This document shows positions 17,201-26,826 of a stretch of 64,000 nt of DNA, piece by piece; the stretch's first letter is position 1; every line of letters begins with the position of its first letter. The notes below the pieces were generated by a model. The model was not told where the DNA came from. It saw only the letters and a list, made by a program, of their open reading frames with translations, and did no database searches. Position numbers and translations under genes: made by a program. The stretch covers positions 1-64,000 of the forward strand of contig SECP01000023.1 in the NCBI GenBank assembly GCA_004193285.1, read 5' to 3'. This DNA comes from Myxococcales bacterium. Lineage in GTDB: Bacteria; Myxococcota_A; Polyangia; Polyangiales; Polyangiaceae.

Positions 17201-18735
17201 AGCGCCTCGCCTACCTGCTCACCTGCGCGACCCTCGGCTGCGGCGCCGCTCCCGCGCAGCCCGCGGCCCCTCAGAAGCCCGTCGCCGCCGCGGCTCCCTC
17301 TGCCGCGAGCCCCGCCCCCAAGGATCCGCTCTCCGAGCCCCCGCCCTCGGGAGTCACGCCCAGCGCCAACTTTCCCAGCATCGCGCGGCGCACGCTGGCA
17401 AACGGGCTCGAGGTTGCGGTGGTGTCGCGCCGCAACCTGCCCATCGTGGAGCTGCGGCTGCTATTTCATTCTGGCGTCTCGAGCGACGGCCCCAAGCCCG
17501 GCTTGGCCGTGGTCGCGGGTGAGCTCACCAAAGCCGGCGGCGCGGGTCCCTGGACCTCGCAGGCATTGCTGGAGCGCGCCGAATCGCTCGGCGCGGATCT
17601 CAACGTCATCACGGATCGGGACTCCACTCGAATCTCGATCGGCGTCACCACCGCGGACGTGGACGCGGCGCTCGACATCGTCTCTGCGGTGGCGATGAAG
17701 CCGCGCTTCGATCCTACCGAGTTCACCAAGCTGCGCACCCGCGAGGTGGAGAGCGCAGCCGCGGCCGCCAAGTCCAGCGCTGGCTACGCCGCGGCGATGG
17801 TGCTCTACCGTGAGCTGTTCGACTTGCCCACGGCAGTGCATCCGTATTCGAGCTACTCGGCCCTGCCGGACCAGCTTCAGAAGCTCACCCTCGCCGACTG
17901 CAGGGCCTGGCACCAGCAGCACATGACTCCGAAGAACGCGGTGCTCATCGCCTCCGGGGACATCGACGTGGACGAGCTGGCCAAAGCCGCCGAGCGCGCC
18001 TTCGCGGGCTGGAAGGGCGAAAAGCCCGAGGCTCCGCGCTTCGGGGAGCCGATGCCGGACACCGAGCGCCACCTGTTCCTGGTGGATCGACCCGGCAGCG
18101 GCCAAGCCCAGGTCATGGTCGGCCGGCTCGGTCCGAGCCGCCAGACGCCGGATTTCCCGAGCATCGCGGTGCTCAATCAGGTGCTGGGGGGCGGCGTCGC
18201 GGGCCGTCTCTTCCTGGACGTGCGCGAAAAGCGCTCGCTCGCGTACTCGACCGGCTCCTCCGTCGAGGAGACCGCGCACAGCCCCATGCCAATCGTCCTC
18301 TCGGCGGGCACTCAAACCAACAAAGCCCCCCAGACCGTGCAGGCACTCCTGGAGAACCTGGAGCGCATGAGCAAAAGCCCGCCAACCGCGGCTGAGGTCG
18401 AGATCGCTTCGCGCTACTTGTCGGACAGCTTTTTGTTCAAAACCGAGACCGCAGGTGCGCTCGCGGACATGACCGCCAAGCTCAGCGTGCTCTCTTTGCC
18501 GGACAGCTACTATGACGACTACCGCAAGGCCGTGCGCAGCATCGAGGCGGAGAAGGCGGTCGCCAGCGCCGGTAAGTTCTTCACGACCGACAAGGCCGTC
18601 ATCGTCGTCGCCGGTGACGCGGAGAAGCTCGCTCAGCGCCTCACCCACTTCGCCAAGGTCATCATCGTGGACCCGCAGAAGGGCTTCACGCCGGGCAAGA
18701 TGCTGCCCATGAACCCGGCGCAAAGCCTGGACTGA
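17197..18735 (+). CDS. M16 family peptidase-like protein, non-catalytic subunit
   Basis: This 512-residue protein is the partner of the preceding peptidase, with start and stop overlapping as ATGA. The N-terminus is a signal peptide with Cys residues (LTCATLGC), a possible but non-canonical lipobox. Where HxxEH should be, the sequence reads GLAVVAGELTKAG, so the zinc ligands are absent. The second half keeps M16 features such as LNQVLGGGVAGRLFLDVREKRSLAYS. Catalytic/inactive M16 pairs that form a closed chamber are well known, and the same arrangement is inferred here. It is probably secreted or membrane-anchored. Confidence 0.87.
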   Translation: MKRLAYLLTCATLGCGAAPAQPAAPQKPVAAAAPSAASPAPKDPLSEPPPSGVTPSANFPSIARRTLANGLEVAVVSRRNLPIVELRLLFHSGVSSDGPKPGLAVVAGELTKAGGAGPWTSQALLERAESLGADLNVITDRDSTRISIGVTTADVDAALDIVSAVAMKPRFDPTEFTKLRTREVESAAAAAKSSAGYAAAMVLYRELFDLPTAVHPYSSYSALPDQLQKLTLADCRAWHQQHMTPKNAVLIASGDIDVDELAKAAERAFAGWKGEKPEAPRFGEPMPDTERHLFLVDRPGSGQAQVMVGRLGPSRQTPDFPSIAVLNQVLGGGVAGRLFLDVREKRSLAYSTGSSVEETAHSPMPIVLSAGTQTNKAPQTVQALLENLERMSKSPPTAAEVEIASRYLSDSFLFKTETAGALADMTAKLSVLSLPDSYYDDYRKAVRSIEAEKAVASAGKFFTTDKAVIVVAGDAEKLAQRLTHFAKVIIVDPQKGFTPGKMLPMNPAQSLD

Positions 18736-18806
18736 CCGCGCCGCCCGGCTTGCGGGGGGGCTCGTAGCGAGTTTACGAGCCCCTCGCGCCGAGCTATCAC
18801 CGCGCG

Positions 18807-20873
18807 ATGACCGCCGCTTGGTGGATGCTCACCGCCCTCGCGGTGTTGGCCGTGGCCTATCGCTACTACTCGGCCTTCATCGCCGCCAAAGTTCTATGCC
18901 TGGACGAGACACGCGTCACGCCCGCGCACGCCAAGAACGATGGACACAACTTCCACCCCACGAACAAATGGGTGCTGTTCGGGCACCACTTCGCGGCGAT
19001 CACCGGCGCCGGTCCCCTCATCGGCCCGGTGCTGGCCGCGCAGTTCGGCTTCCTGCCAGGCTTCCTCTGGATCCTGTTCGGCGTGGTGCTGGCAGGAGCG
19101 GTGCACGATTTCGTCATCCTCGTGGCGAGCACGCGTCGCGGCGGCCGCTCGCTCGCGGAGATCGCAAGGGACGAGCTAGGGCCGACCCTCGGCACCGTCA
19201 CCGCGGTGGCCATCTTGTGCATCATCGTGGTCGCGCTCGCGGGCCTCGGCAACGTGGTGGTGGGCGCGCTGGCGGAGAGCGCCTGGGGCATGTTCACGGT
19301 GAGCCTATCCATCCCGATCGCGCTCCTGATGGGCGCGCACATCTACGGGGTCCGCAAAGGGTCGGTCCAAGGCATCCGTGAAGCCAGCGTTGTTGGCGTC
19401 ATTCTGCTGTTTTTGGCCCTCATCGGCGGCAAGCATCTAGCGGACTCGAGCTACGCGGATCTGTTTCGACTCTCCCGCACCAACATCACCTTGGCGATCG
19501 CGGCCTACGGCTTCGTGGCCAGCGTGCTCCCGGTGTGGATGCTGCTGTGCCCGCGCGACTACTTGTCCAGCTACTTGAAGCTCGGCACGATTGGCCTGCT
19601 CGTGGTGGGCGTGATCTTCGTGAACCCGCCCATCCAGATGCCGAACGTCACGCCGTTCATTCACGGCGGCGGCCCGATCATCAAAGGGCCGCTCTTCCCG
19701 TTCGTGTTCATCACCATCGCCTGCGGCGCGATCAGCGGCTTCCACGCGTTGGTGGCGAGCGGCACCACGCCCAAGATGGTCGACAAGGAAACCCACTGCC
19801 GGCCCATCGCCTACGGGGCCATGCTGCTGGAAGGTTTGGTCGGCATCACCGCCCTCATCGCCGCGTGCGTGATGCCGCCCGAAGACTACGTGGCGATCAA
19901 CAGCGACCCCAAAATCGCGCTCGTCCAAAGCACCCCCGCGACCCCCGGGCTCGCTCGCTCCGTACAGCAGCTACAGAGCGCGGATCCCCTGCTCAGCGCC
20001 CACGATCGTCAGCTCCTTGGTCTACGAGCGAATCAGTCAATCTCGGGCCTCGCCGAGCAGAAGCTGCCCGCCTCCAAGCTGCTCGCGCTTTCCAATCCGA
20101 CCCTGGCCGCGCTCGGCTACGAGGTGGACCCGCGGAGTAACCACGCCACCTCCCTCTCGGACGCAGATTTCGCGCGCCTGGGCATCAAAGTGAAGGAGCT
20201 ACCCTCACTTTCGCACCACGCGGGCGAGGTAGTGGCGGCCCGCACCGGCGGCGGCGTCTCGCTTGCGGTGGGCATGGCGCGCGTCTTCAGCGGCTTGCCG
20301 GGGATGAGCGCGCTCCTCAGCTACTGGTACCACTTTGCGATCATGTTCGAGGCGCTGTTCATCTTGACCACGATCGACACCGGCACGCGCATCGGTCGCT
20401 TCTTGATGCAGGAGTTCCTGGGCCGCTTCCGCCCCGAGCTCGGCAAGTCCACGAGCCGGAGCGGCGCCTTCTTGGCAACCGGGCTCATCGTGGCGGGTTG
20501 GACCTACTTCATCCTCACCGGCAGCATCTCCACGATTTGGCCGATGTTCGGCATCGCGAATCAGCTGCTGGCCTGTGCGGCGCTCTGCGTGGGCACGACC
20601 ATCCTCCTGCGCGAAGCGCCAAAAAAGGCACACGCCTGGCTCACGCTCGCGCCCCTGTGCTTCGTCGGCACGACGACGCTCACCGCCGGCGTCCAGAGCG
20701 TCATCACGATCTACTACCCCATGTCCCAGGTCCCCGCGACGCGGGTCACCGGTCTCGTCAATCTGGTCGTGACCAGCGTGCTGCTGTGCGGCGTCGTCTT
20801 CATCATCGCCGGCTCCCTCACCCGCTGGCTGCACCTGCTCAAGACCCGCCCCACCACCGCCGCGGCCGCTTGA
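18807..20873 (+). CDS. cstA: CstA carbon-starvation peptide/pyruvate transporter family
   Basis: This polytopic inner-membrane protein of 688 residues belongs to a family that imports peptides or pyruvate during carbon limitation. Family blocks include the TNKWVLFGHHFAAITGAGPLIGPVLAAQFG stretch near the N-terminus, GFHALVASGTTPKM in the middle, and SYWYHFAIMFEALFILTTIDTGTRIGRF late. Many hydrophobic helices are evident. Residues about 370-470 hold a hydrophilic insertion between the AINSDPK and GIKVKELP blocks that seems longer than in enterobacterial CstA. ATG 18807 is the natural start. No btsS/btsR-type regulators adjoin it. Confidence 0.9.
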   Translation: MTAAWWMLTALAVLAVAYRYYSAFIAAKVLCLDETRVTPAHAKNDGHNFHPTNKWVLFGHHFAAITGAGPLIGPVLAAQFGFLPGFLWILFGVVLAGAVHDFVILVASTRRGGRSLAEIARDELGPTLGTVTAVAILCIIVVALAGLGNVVVGALAESAWGMFTVSLSIPIALLMGAHIYGVRKGSVQGIREASVVGVILLFLALIGGKHLADSSYADLFRLSRTNITLAIAAYGFVASVLPVWMLLCPRDYLSSYLKLGTIGLLVVGVIFVNPPIQMPNVTPFIHGGGPIIKGPLFPFVFITIACGAISGFHALVASGTTPKMVDKETHCRPIAYGAMLLEGLVGITALIAACVMPPEDYVAINSDPKIALVQSTPATPGLARSVQQLQSADPLLSAHDRQLLGLRANQSISGLAEQKLPASKLLALSNPTLAALGYEVDPRSNHATSLSDADFARLGIKVKELPSLSHHAGEVVAARTGGGVSLAVGMARVFSGLPGMSALLSYWYHFAIMFEALFILTTIDTGTRIGRFLMQEFLGRFRPELGKSTSRSGAFLATGLIVAGWTYFILTGSISTIWPMFGIANQLLACAALCVGTTILLREAPKKAHAWLTLAPLCFVGTTTLTAGVQSVITIYYPMSQVPATRVTGLVNLVVTSVLLCGVVFIIAGSLTRWLHLLKTRPTTAAAA

Positions 20874-21027
20874 CCGTACGGCGGGAGTCCGCTCTTCGGG
20901 GGCGAGCTCCACGTCGAGCTCGGCGTTGAGCTCCCAAGATCTGCTCCTCTCGCCCTCGTCAGCAGAGACGAAGCCGCGCCGCGCGGAGGTCCTGCCGACG
21001 CGCGAACGCCATCGCTAGCCCAGCTGG
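20874..21027. other. Intergenic region between convergent cstA and rsmB
   Basis: This 154-base gap lies between the cstA stop and the stop of the convergent methyltransferase gene. Several GAGCTC palindromes occur within it, but I see no clear terminator with a T tract and no open frame of substance. Confidence 0.3.
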
Positions 21028-22335
21028 TCAGCGTTTTTTGCGCAGGACGCCGACGAAGAAGCCGTCGGTGCCGTGCAGGTGCGGCAAGAGGCGGAGCTCG
21101 TGCGGTGCTCCGCGTGCGAAGCGCTCGACGTAGGCGCGGTCGTAGATCTCCGCGAGGTTTACCGGAGCGAGCTCCGGGTGAGCGTCGGCGACGGTCGCGA
21201 GGAGCCCTTCGCCTTCCGCTCGTAGGAGCGAGCAGGTGACGAAGACGAGCCGGCCGCCGGGAGCGAGCAGCGGCAGCGCGCGCTCGACGATCGCTTTCTG
21301 GGTCTCGACCATGCGGTCGACGGCGGCGAGCGTGAGCCGCGCGCGCGCCTCGGGGTTACGACGCAGGACTCCGGTGCCGCTGCAAGGAGCGTCGATGAGC
21401 AGGCGCTCCGCTTTGCCAACGAGCGCTTGCACCTCGGGCGGGAAGTCACCGCTCTCCTCGATGACCACGGCTTGTACGTTGGCCGCACCCGCGCGCTTCG
21501 CTCGGCGCCGGAGCTCCGCCAGCTTGTGCGCGTCCACGTCCAGCCCGACTACCTTGCCGCGGCCCTCTAGCGCGGCCGCCACCGCTAGTGACTTTCCGCC
21601 CGCGCCCGCGCACGCGTCCACCACCAAGCCGCGGGGCGGCGGCGCCACGAGCTCGCAGGCAACCTGGCTGCCCTCGTCTTGCAGCTCGAACAGGCCTTCG
21701 TGAAAAGCGCGCGTAACGAAGGGGTTGAAGGCACCTTCCAGCACGAGGGTGCGGCGCCCCCATCGCCCCGGCTCGGTGCGAGCGCCCTCTTTCTTCAGCT
21801 GCTCACGCGCTTGCGCGACGTCAGCGCGGAGCGAGTTGATGCGCAGCGCGCGCGGCGCCGGCTCCGACAGGCTCGCCGCGAGCGGAGCCGCCACGTCGCC
21901 GTATTCGCTGTGCAGGAGCTGAGCCAAAAAATCCGGTAGCGAGCCGAGCAGGGCTACCTTCTCGACGCCGCTCGCGCGCTCGAGCACCGCGGCGTCAGCC
22001 TGCGCGAAGCGTTGCCATGAAACCTCGCTCCACGCGGCGCGAGCTTCCTCCAGCTCGAACCACGGCGACGACTCCAGGAGCCCGGCTCCGAGCACGGTGA
22101 GCTTCGCCGCGTGCGGCCCGGTCACGTTCGTGCCCAGCTCACGCAGGGCCGCGACGACCCGGCGCTCGCGACGGAGGGCCGCATAAACCAGCCCTGACAG
22201 CTGCTCTGACTGCCCGGGTCCCAGTTGCTCACGCGCGATGGTTTGACCAAGCTCACTGCTGGCGCGCGCGCCGGCTCGGACCTGTTGAAGGATGGCGACG
22301 GCGTGCTCGAGCTGGGCTTTCGTGACGGGGGGCAT
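21028..22335 (-). CDS. rsmB: 16S rRNA (cytosine-5)-methyltransferase, RsmB family
   Basis: This protein transfers a methyl group from SAM to C5 of a cytosine in 16S rRNA. From ATG 22335 it has 435 residues; a GTG 22 codons upstream is also in frame but less likely. The N-terminal NusB-like helical domain (about 1-140) is typical of RsmB. The SAM site reads DACAGAGGKSLAVAAAL. Motif IV is DAPCSGTGVLRRNPEAR, and the catalytic cysteine sits in motif VI, VFVTCSLLRAEGE. It is monocistronic and divergent from nrdJ. Confidence 0.88.
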   Translation of the reverse strand: MPPVTKAQLEHAVAILQQVRAGARASSELGQTIAREQLGPGQSEQLSGLVYAALRRERRVVAALRELGTNVTGPHAAKLTVLGAGLLESSPWFELEEARAAWSEVSWQRFAQADAAVLERASGVEKVALLGSLPDFLAQLLHSEYGDVAAPLAASLSEPAPRALRINSLRADVAQAREQLKKEGARTEPGRWGRRTLVLEGAFNPFVTRAFHEGLFELQDEGSQVACELVAPPPRGLVVDACAGAGGKSLAVAAALEGRGKVVGLDVDAHKLAELRRRAKRAGAANVQAVVIEESGDFPPEVQALVGKAERLLIDAPCSGTGVLRRNPEARARLTLAAVDRMVETQKAIVERALPLLAPGGRLVFVTCSLLRAEGEGLLATVADAHPELAPVNLAEIYDRAYVERFARGAPHELRLLPHLHGTDGFFVGVLRKKR

Positions 22336-22759
22336 GGACAACTTGTGGAGTAGGCTGGGGACGAGCTCTTGGGAACGTCGGTATTGGATCGGGGCATCCA
22401 CAGGACAAGCTGTTCAGTGCATCTTTTGTTCAGAACCGACCCGACACCGGGCCGACACCGAAGCCGCAATGAAGCCGAGGATTTGCGCGTTGACCTCCAT
22501 TCCCTCGGCCCCATGTTGATAGCTTGAAAGCCCAATTCCTCGCGGATTTTTCCTTGGCCGACCCCAATCCCTTGGGGTACAAGGCTGCTCGTTCTTGGGG
22601 CGCGAGGTCGTTGCTGGGCGTGCACGACGCTCTGGTTCCTGCTCGGAGCCAGGGCTGCGGTGCGACTGGTATGACTGAACGCATCAGCACTGGACGGGTT
22701 TACAGCACTGACGGACCGCGCGACGATCGGAGTCCGTCCCGATGAGGAGAACACCAGCC
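22336..22759. promoter_or_regulatory. Divergent region upstream of nrdJ with direct and inverted repeats
   Basis: This 424-base region contains no credible gene. Near nrdJ, the octamer CAGCACTG occurs twice, at 22685-22692 and 22703-22710, an 18-bp period that could be an operator. It is followed at once by GACGGAC (22710-22716) and its complement GTCCGTC (22732-22738), which can form a hairpin just 5' of the GAGGAG ribosome site (22744-22749) and the ATG at 22760. Further upstream CCGACACCG is repeated with a 12-bp period. I could not match a cobalamin riboswitch or an NrdR box. Confidence 0.45.
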
Positions 22760-25700
22760 ATGGCGCAGTCGACGGTTGTGGGTCAAGACAGCGAGCGCGT
22801 GAAAACCACGGCTTCCGCAGAGGCGTCCGCGCCGGCGCGCGGCCCCCGCAGCGCTCGAACGGGTGCAACCTTCACCGCGCGCTACACAGAGCCCGGCGCG
22901 GATGCGCTGAAGGGCGTGGTCTGGGAGCGCCGGCAGAGCGTGATCACGAATCCGGACGGCTCCATCGTGTTCAAGATGGAAGGCGCGGAGATACCCGCGG
23001 GGTGGTCGCAGCTGGCCACGGATATCGTCGTATCCAAATACTTCCGCAAGGCGGGCCTCCACGGCGACAAGGAGCTGGGCGAGACGAGCGTGCGCCAGGT
23101 CGTGCATCGCATCGCGCACACCATTCGCCAAGCGGGTGAGAATCTCGGCGGCTACTTTGCGACGCCGAAGGACGCGGAGACGTTCGAGGCGGAGCTCACC
23201 TGGCTGATGACCAACCAGTACGGCGCGTTCAACTCGCCCGTGTGGTTCAACTGCGGCTTGTTCCACGAGTACGGCATCACCGGCTCGGGCGGGAACTGGG
23301 CCTGGTCGGAGGCGCTCGCGGACGTGAGCGAAACCGAGAGCGCCTACGAGCGACCGCAGTGCTCTGCCTGCTTCATCCAAGCCGTGCCCGACGACCTGAT
23401 GGGCATCTACGATTTGGTGAAGTCCGAGGCGCGGCTCTTCAAGTACGGCTCGGGCACGGGCTCGAATTTCAGCGCGATCCGGGGCAAGCAGGAGAAGCTC
23501 TCCGGCGGCGGCACCTCGAGCGGCCTGATGAGCTTTCTGGAGGTTTTGGACCGCGCCGCGGGCGCCACCAAGAGCGGCGGCACCACCCGGCGCGCGGCGA
23601 AGATGGTCTGCCTGGACATGGACCATCCGGAGATCGTCGACTTCATCCAGTGGAAGACGCGCGAGGAGAAGAAGGCCAAGGCGCTGATCGCGGCCGGCTA
23701 CGAGAGCGACTTCAACGGAGAGGCGTACCACACCGTCAGCGGCCAGAACTCCAACAACTCGGTTCGGGTGACCGACGAGTTCATGGGCGCCGCGGCCGCA
23801 GGCGGAAAGTGGCAGACCATCGCGCGGACGACCGGCAAGGTGGTGGACACGCTGGACGCGACCAAGCTCTGGGACATGGTGGCGGAGTCCGCCTGGGCGT
23901 GCGCAGACCCGGGCGTGCAGTACGACAGCACCATCAATCGCTGGCACACCTGCCCCAACACCGGGAAGATCAACGCCAGCAATCCCTGCAGTGAGTACAT
24001 GTTCCTGGACGACACCGCCTGCAATCTGTCGTCGCTCAACCTCACCAAGTTCCTGGATGAATCCGGCAAATTCGACGTAGAAGGTTACCGCCACGCGGTG
24101 GACGTGTTCTTCACGGCGCAAGAAATCCTCGTGGATTTGTCGAGCTATCCGACGCAGGGCATCGCGCGAAACTCGCACGATTATCGCCCGCTCGGCCTCG
24201 GCTACGCCAACTTGGGAACCTTGCTCATGCTGCAAGGCATCCCGTACGACTCGAACGAGGGGCGCGCCATCGCCGGCGCGCTCACGGCCATCTTGTGCGG
24301 GCGCGCCTACGCGACGAGCGCAGAGATCGCGAGCAGCAAGGGCGCCTTCTCCGGCTTCGAGAAGAACCGTGAGCCGATGCTGCGGGTCATGCGGCAGCAC
24401 CGTGAGGCGGCGTACGCCATCGACCGCGAGCAGTGCCCGGACTACCTGTGGCAAGCCGCGCGGGTGGATTGGGACCGCGCGGTGGAGCTCGGTGAAGCGC
24501 ACGGTTACCGCAACGCGCAGGCAACGGTGCTAGCCCCGACCGGCACGATCGGCCTGTTGATGGATTGCGACACTACCGGCATCGAGCCGGACTTCGCGCT
24601 CGTGAAGTTCAAGAAGCTGGCCGGGGGCGGCTACTTCAAGATCGTGAACCAATCCGTACCGGAGGCGCTCAAGCGTTTGCGCTACTCGCAGGCGCAGATC
24701 AGCGAGATCGTCGCGTTCGTATCGGGCACCAACACGCTGCTCGGCGCGCCGCACGTCAGCCGCGCCGCTCTCAAGCAGAAGGGTTTGAAGGACGAAGAGC
24801 TCGCCAAGATCGAGAGCGCGCTGCCCGGTGTGTTCGACTTGGGGCTCGCGTTCGCGCCTTGGGTTCTCGGTCGTGAAGCCTACGAGCGCCTGGGAGTCTC
24901 GCCGGCGCAGCTCGCGAGGCCAGGGTTCGGCTTGCTCAAGCACCTCGGCTTCACCGCCGCTCAAATCGAGGAAGCCGGAGACGTGATCATCGGTCGCATG
25001 ACGATCGAGGGGGCGCCGCACCTGCGCCAGGAGCACTACGCAGTGTTCGACTGCGCCAATCGCTGCGGCCGAACCGGTCAGCGCTACCTCGCGCCGATGT
25101 CGCACGTGAAGATGATGGCCGCCGCGCAGCCGTTCCTGTCGGGCGCGATCAGCAAGACCGTCAACCTGCCGAACGACGCCACCGTCGAGGACGTGAAGCA
25201 GATCTACGAGGACGGCTGGAAGCTCGGGCTGAAAGCGGTCGCGCTGTACCGTGATGGCTGCAAGGCGTCGCAGCCGCTCTCCACCACGAGCGACGCGAAA
25301 AAGGACGAGGACGAGCCGGTCGAGGCTGCCGCGGCCAAGGTCGCTGCGCCCGCGCTCGCGGCGGCGCTCGCGGCCGTTCCGAGCGCCCATCGACCCGAGG
25401 GTCACCGCGTGCGCCTGCCGCAGAAGCGTCGCGGCTTCACCCAAGAAGCCCACGTCGGCGGCCACAAAGTCTTCCTCCGCACCGGCGAGTACGAGGACGG
25501 CTCCCTCGGCGAAATCTTCATCGACATGCACAAGGAAGGCGCTGCCTTCCGCTCGCTCATGAACTGTTTCGCGATGGCCGTTTCGGTGGGCCTGCAGTAC
25601 GGCGTGCCGCTCTCTACCTTCGTGGAGCAGTTCACGTTCACCCGCTTCGAGCCGCACGGCGTGGTGTCCGGTCATCCGAACATCAAGTTCTCGACGTCGA

Positions 25701-26062
25701 TCGTGGACTACATCTTCCGCGTGCTCGGCGTGGAGTACCTGCGCCGCTACGATTTCGCCCAGGTGAAGCCTTCGGAGGACTCGGGCAGCATCGAAGATCC
25801 GACCGCGCCCAAGCTCGTCGCCGCAGACTCCGGGTCTCCGACCTCCATCGCGCCGCCGAGCCCCTCCTCCATCCCGCCCCAAGCCCTGGTGGCCAAGCCC
25901 GAGCCGGCCGCGTTCGTCGCGGAAGGGCACGGCGCGCTGGACGCGCAGCTCGAGGAAATGATGGGTGACGCGCCGGTGTGTGACGGCTGCGGACACATCA
26001 CGGTGCGCAACGGCGCTTGCTACAAGTGCCTCAACTGCGGAAGCTCGATGGGCTGCAGCTAG
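22760..26062 (+). CDS. nrdJ: Adenosylcobalamin-dependent ribonucleoside-diphosphate reductase (class II)
   Basis: This enzyme makes deoxyribonucleotides using vitamin B12 coenzyme and does not require or tolerate oxygen-linked radicals. ATG 22760 with GAGGAG 10 nt upstream is preferred over the in-frame ATG at 22742; it gives 1100 residues. Active-site blocks include PQCSACFIQAVPD, SNPCSEYMFLDDTACNLSSLNL and VLAPTGTIGLLMDCDTTGIEPD. A low-complexity Ala-rich linker near 850-880 precedes the C-terminal TSCPD-like domain (LPQKRRGFTQEAHVGGHKVF). The C-terminus is a zinc-ribbon-like tail (CDGCG...CYKCLNCG). An inverted-repeat terminator candidate follows. Confidence 0.95.
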   Translation: MAQSTVVGQDSERVKTTASAEASAPARGPRSARTGATFTARYTEPGADALKGVVWERRQSVITNPDGSIVFKMEGAEIPAGWSQLATDIVVSKYFRKAGLHGDKELGETSVRQVVHRIAHTIRQAGENLGGYFATPKDAETFEAELTWLMTNQYGAFNSPVWFNCGLFHEYGITGSGGNWAWSEALADVSETESAYERPQCSACFIQAVPDDLMGIYDLVKSEARLFKYGSGTGSNFSAIRGKQEKLSGGGTSSGLMSFLEVLDRAAGATKSGGTTRRAAKMVCLDMDHPEIVDFIQWKTREEKKAKALIAAGYESDFNGEAYHTVSGQNSNNSVRVTDEFMGAAAAGGKWQTIARTTGKVVDTLDATKLWDMVAESAWACADPGVQYDSTINRWHTCPNTGKINASNPCSEYMFLDDTACNLSSLNLTKFLDESGKFDVEGYRHAVDVFFTAQEILVDLSSYPTQGIARNSHDYRPLGLGYANLGTLLMLQGIPYDSNEGRAIAGALTAILCGRAYATSAEIASSKGAFSGFEKNREPMLRVMRQHREAAYAIDREQCPDYLWQAARVDWDRAVELGEAHGYRNAQATVLAPTGTIGLLMDCDTTGIEPDFALVKFKKLAGGGYFKIVNQSVPEALKRLRYSQAQISEIVAFVSGTNTLLGAPHVSRAALKQKGLKDEELAKIESALPGVFDLGLAFAPWVLGREAYERLGVSPAQLARPGFGLLKHLGFTAAQIEEAGDVIIGRMTIEGAPHLRQEHYAVFDCANRCGRTGQRYLAPMSHVKMMAAAQPFLSGAISKTVNLPNDATVEDVKQIYEDGWKLGLKAVALYRDGCKASQPLSTTSDAKKDEDEPVEAAAAKVAAPALAAALAAVPSAHRPEGHRVRLPQKRRGFTQEAHVGGHKVFLRTGEYEDGSLGEIFIDMHKEGAAFRSLMNCFAMAVSVGLQYGVPLSTFVEQFTFTRFEPHGVVSGHPNIKFSTSIVDYIFRVLGVEYLRRYDFAQVKPSEDSGSIEDPTAPKLVAADSGSPTSIAPPSPSSIPPQALVAKPEPAAFVAEGHGALDAQLEEMMGDAPVCDGCGHITVRNGACYKCLNCGSSMGCS

Positions 26063-26082
26063 GCTGCGCGGGGCGCTGCTCC

Positions 26083-26128
26083 CTGCCTCGCCTCTCCTTT
26101 TGAGGGCGCGCGGCCGGGAGCGAGGCAG
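26083..26128 (+). terminator. Inverted repeat downstream of nrdJ
   Basis: CTGCCTCGC (26083-26091) is perfectly complementary to GCGAGGCAG (26120-26128), 20 nt after the nrdJ stop. The loop is long and there is no T run after the stem, so termination could be only partly intrinsic. Confidence 0.45.
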
Positions 26129-26190
26129 AAAAGCGACCTGATCTGGCCGTGGTAGGGCTATTTCGCTTTTGGGACGTCTAAGCTAGAAAC

Positions 26191-26616
26191 ATGCCCATGA
26201 AGCCGCTCCGTTCGGTTATTGCGATCATTGCGTGTGGGTTCTTGGTGCCGGCGCTGCTGTCCGCCACTGGCTGCAAGAAGGACGAGCCGCCGCCCCCGCT
26301 GCCCGCGGCCCCGCCCGCCGCCTCCACCCCGGCGACGGTCGCCACCACGCTCGAGCTCGCGCCCGAGCCCGTGCCCTCCGCGTCGGAGGCTCCCAAGACC
26401 GGAACGGGAACCGGCGCCCCGGCGGCGGGCCTGAAGAAGTGCTGCGCGGCGCTCGCACAGAACGCGAACAGCGCGCCGCCTCCGAACAACACTTACCTGC
26501 TGCAAGCCTCGCAGGCTTGCAACGCCGCGGTGGCCATGGGCGCCGCGTCCCCGCAGGTGATGTCGGCGGTGCGCGCGGCCTTGGGCGGCGCCGCGCTTCC
26601 CGCTGGCTGCCTGTGA
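26191..26616 (+). CDS. Small Cys-containing lipoprotein
   Basis: This 141-residue protein has a signal peptide (MPMKPLRSVIAIIACGFLVPALL) with lipobox ATGC, then a KKDE segment and a Pro/Ala-rich linker to about residue 70. The C-terminal part (LKKCCAALAQNANSAPPPNN...QACNAAVAMG...GALPAGCL) is a small Cys-rich helical domain, probably disulfide-bonded outside the cytoplasm. ATG 26197 is an alternative start. I do not know its function; it is monocistronic with a stem-loop just downstream. Confidence 0.65.
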   Translation: MPMKPLRSVIAIIACGFLVPALLSATGCKKDEPPPPLPAAPPAASTPATVATTLELAPEPVPSASEAPKTGTGTGAPAAGLKKCCAALAQNANSAPPPNNTYLLQASQACNAAVAMGAASPQVMSAVRAALGGAALPAGCL

Positions 26617-26622
26617 AGCAAG

Positions 26623-26642
26623 CGCCGCGCTGAGGCGCGGCG
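26623..26642 (+). terminator. GC hairpin after the small lipoprotein gene
   Basis: CGCCGCGC and GCGCGGCG form a perfect 8-bp stem with a TGAG loop, 6 nt after the stop codon at 26616. Only TTCG follows, so the T tract is poor; as a stem-loop it is clear, as a terminator probable. Confidence 0.5.
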
Positions 26643-26826
26643 TTCGTGACCGCGGCGCTCGCGCCTTCCGCCGAGGCGAGCGCCGCACACCGCGGCTCCT
26701 GCGCGCCGACCGCCTCCGACTTGGAGGCAGTCTCACTGCTCCACGGAACAGCCCGCCGCCGGATAGCTGCAAGTCCGCTAGGCGCTCATCGCGAGCGCGC
26801 GAGCGAGCGAGCGGCCGCGCTTCAGC

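Noticed and set aside
20874..21027. Terminator between cstA and rsmB
   Set aside because: GAGCTC palindromes occur, but no stem of useful length with a T tract could be drawn.
22336..22759. Cobalamin riboswitch upstream of nrdJ
   Set aside because: I could not find the conserved B12-box or core elements; only simple repeats and one hairpin are present.
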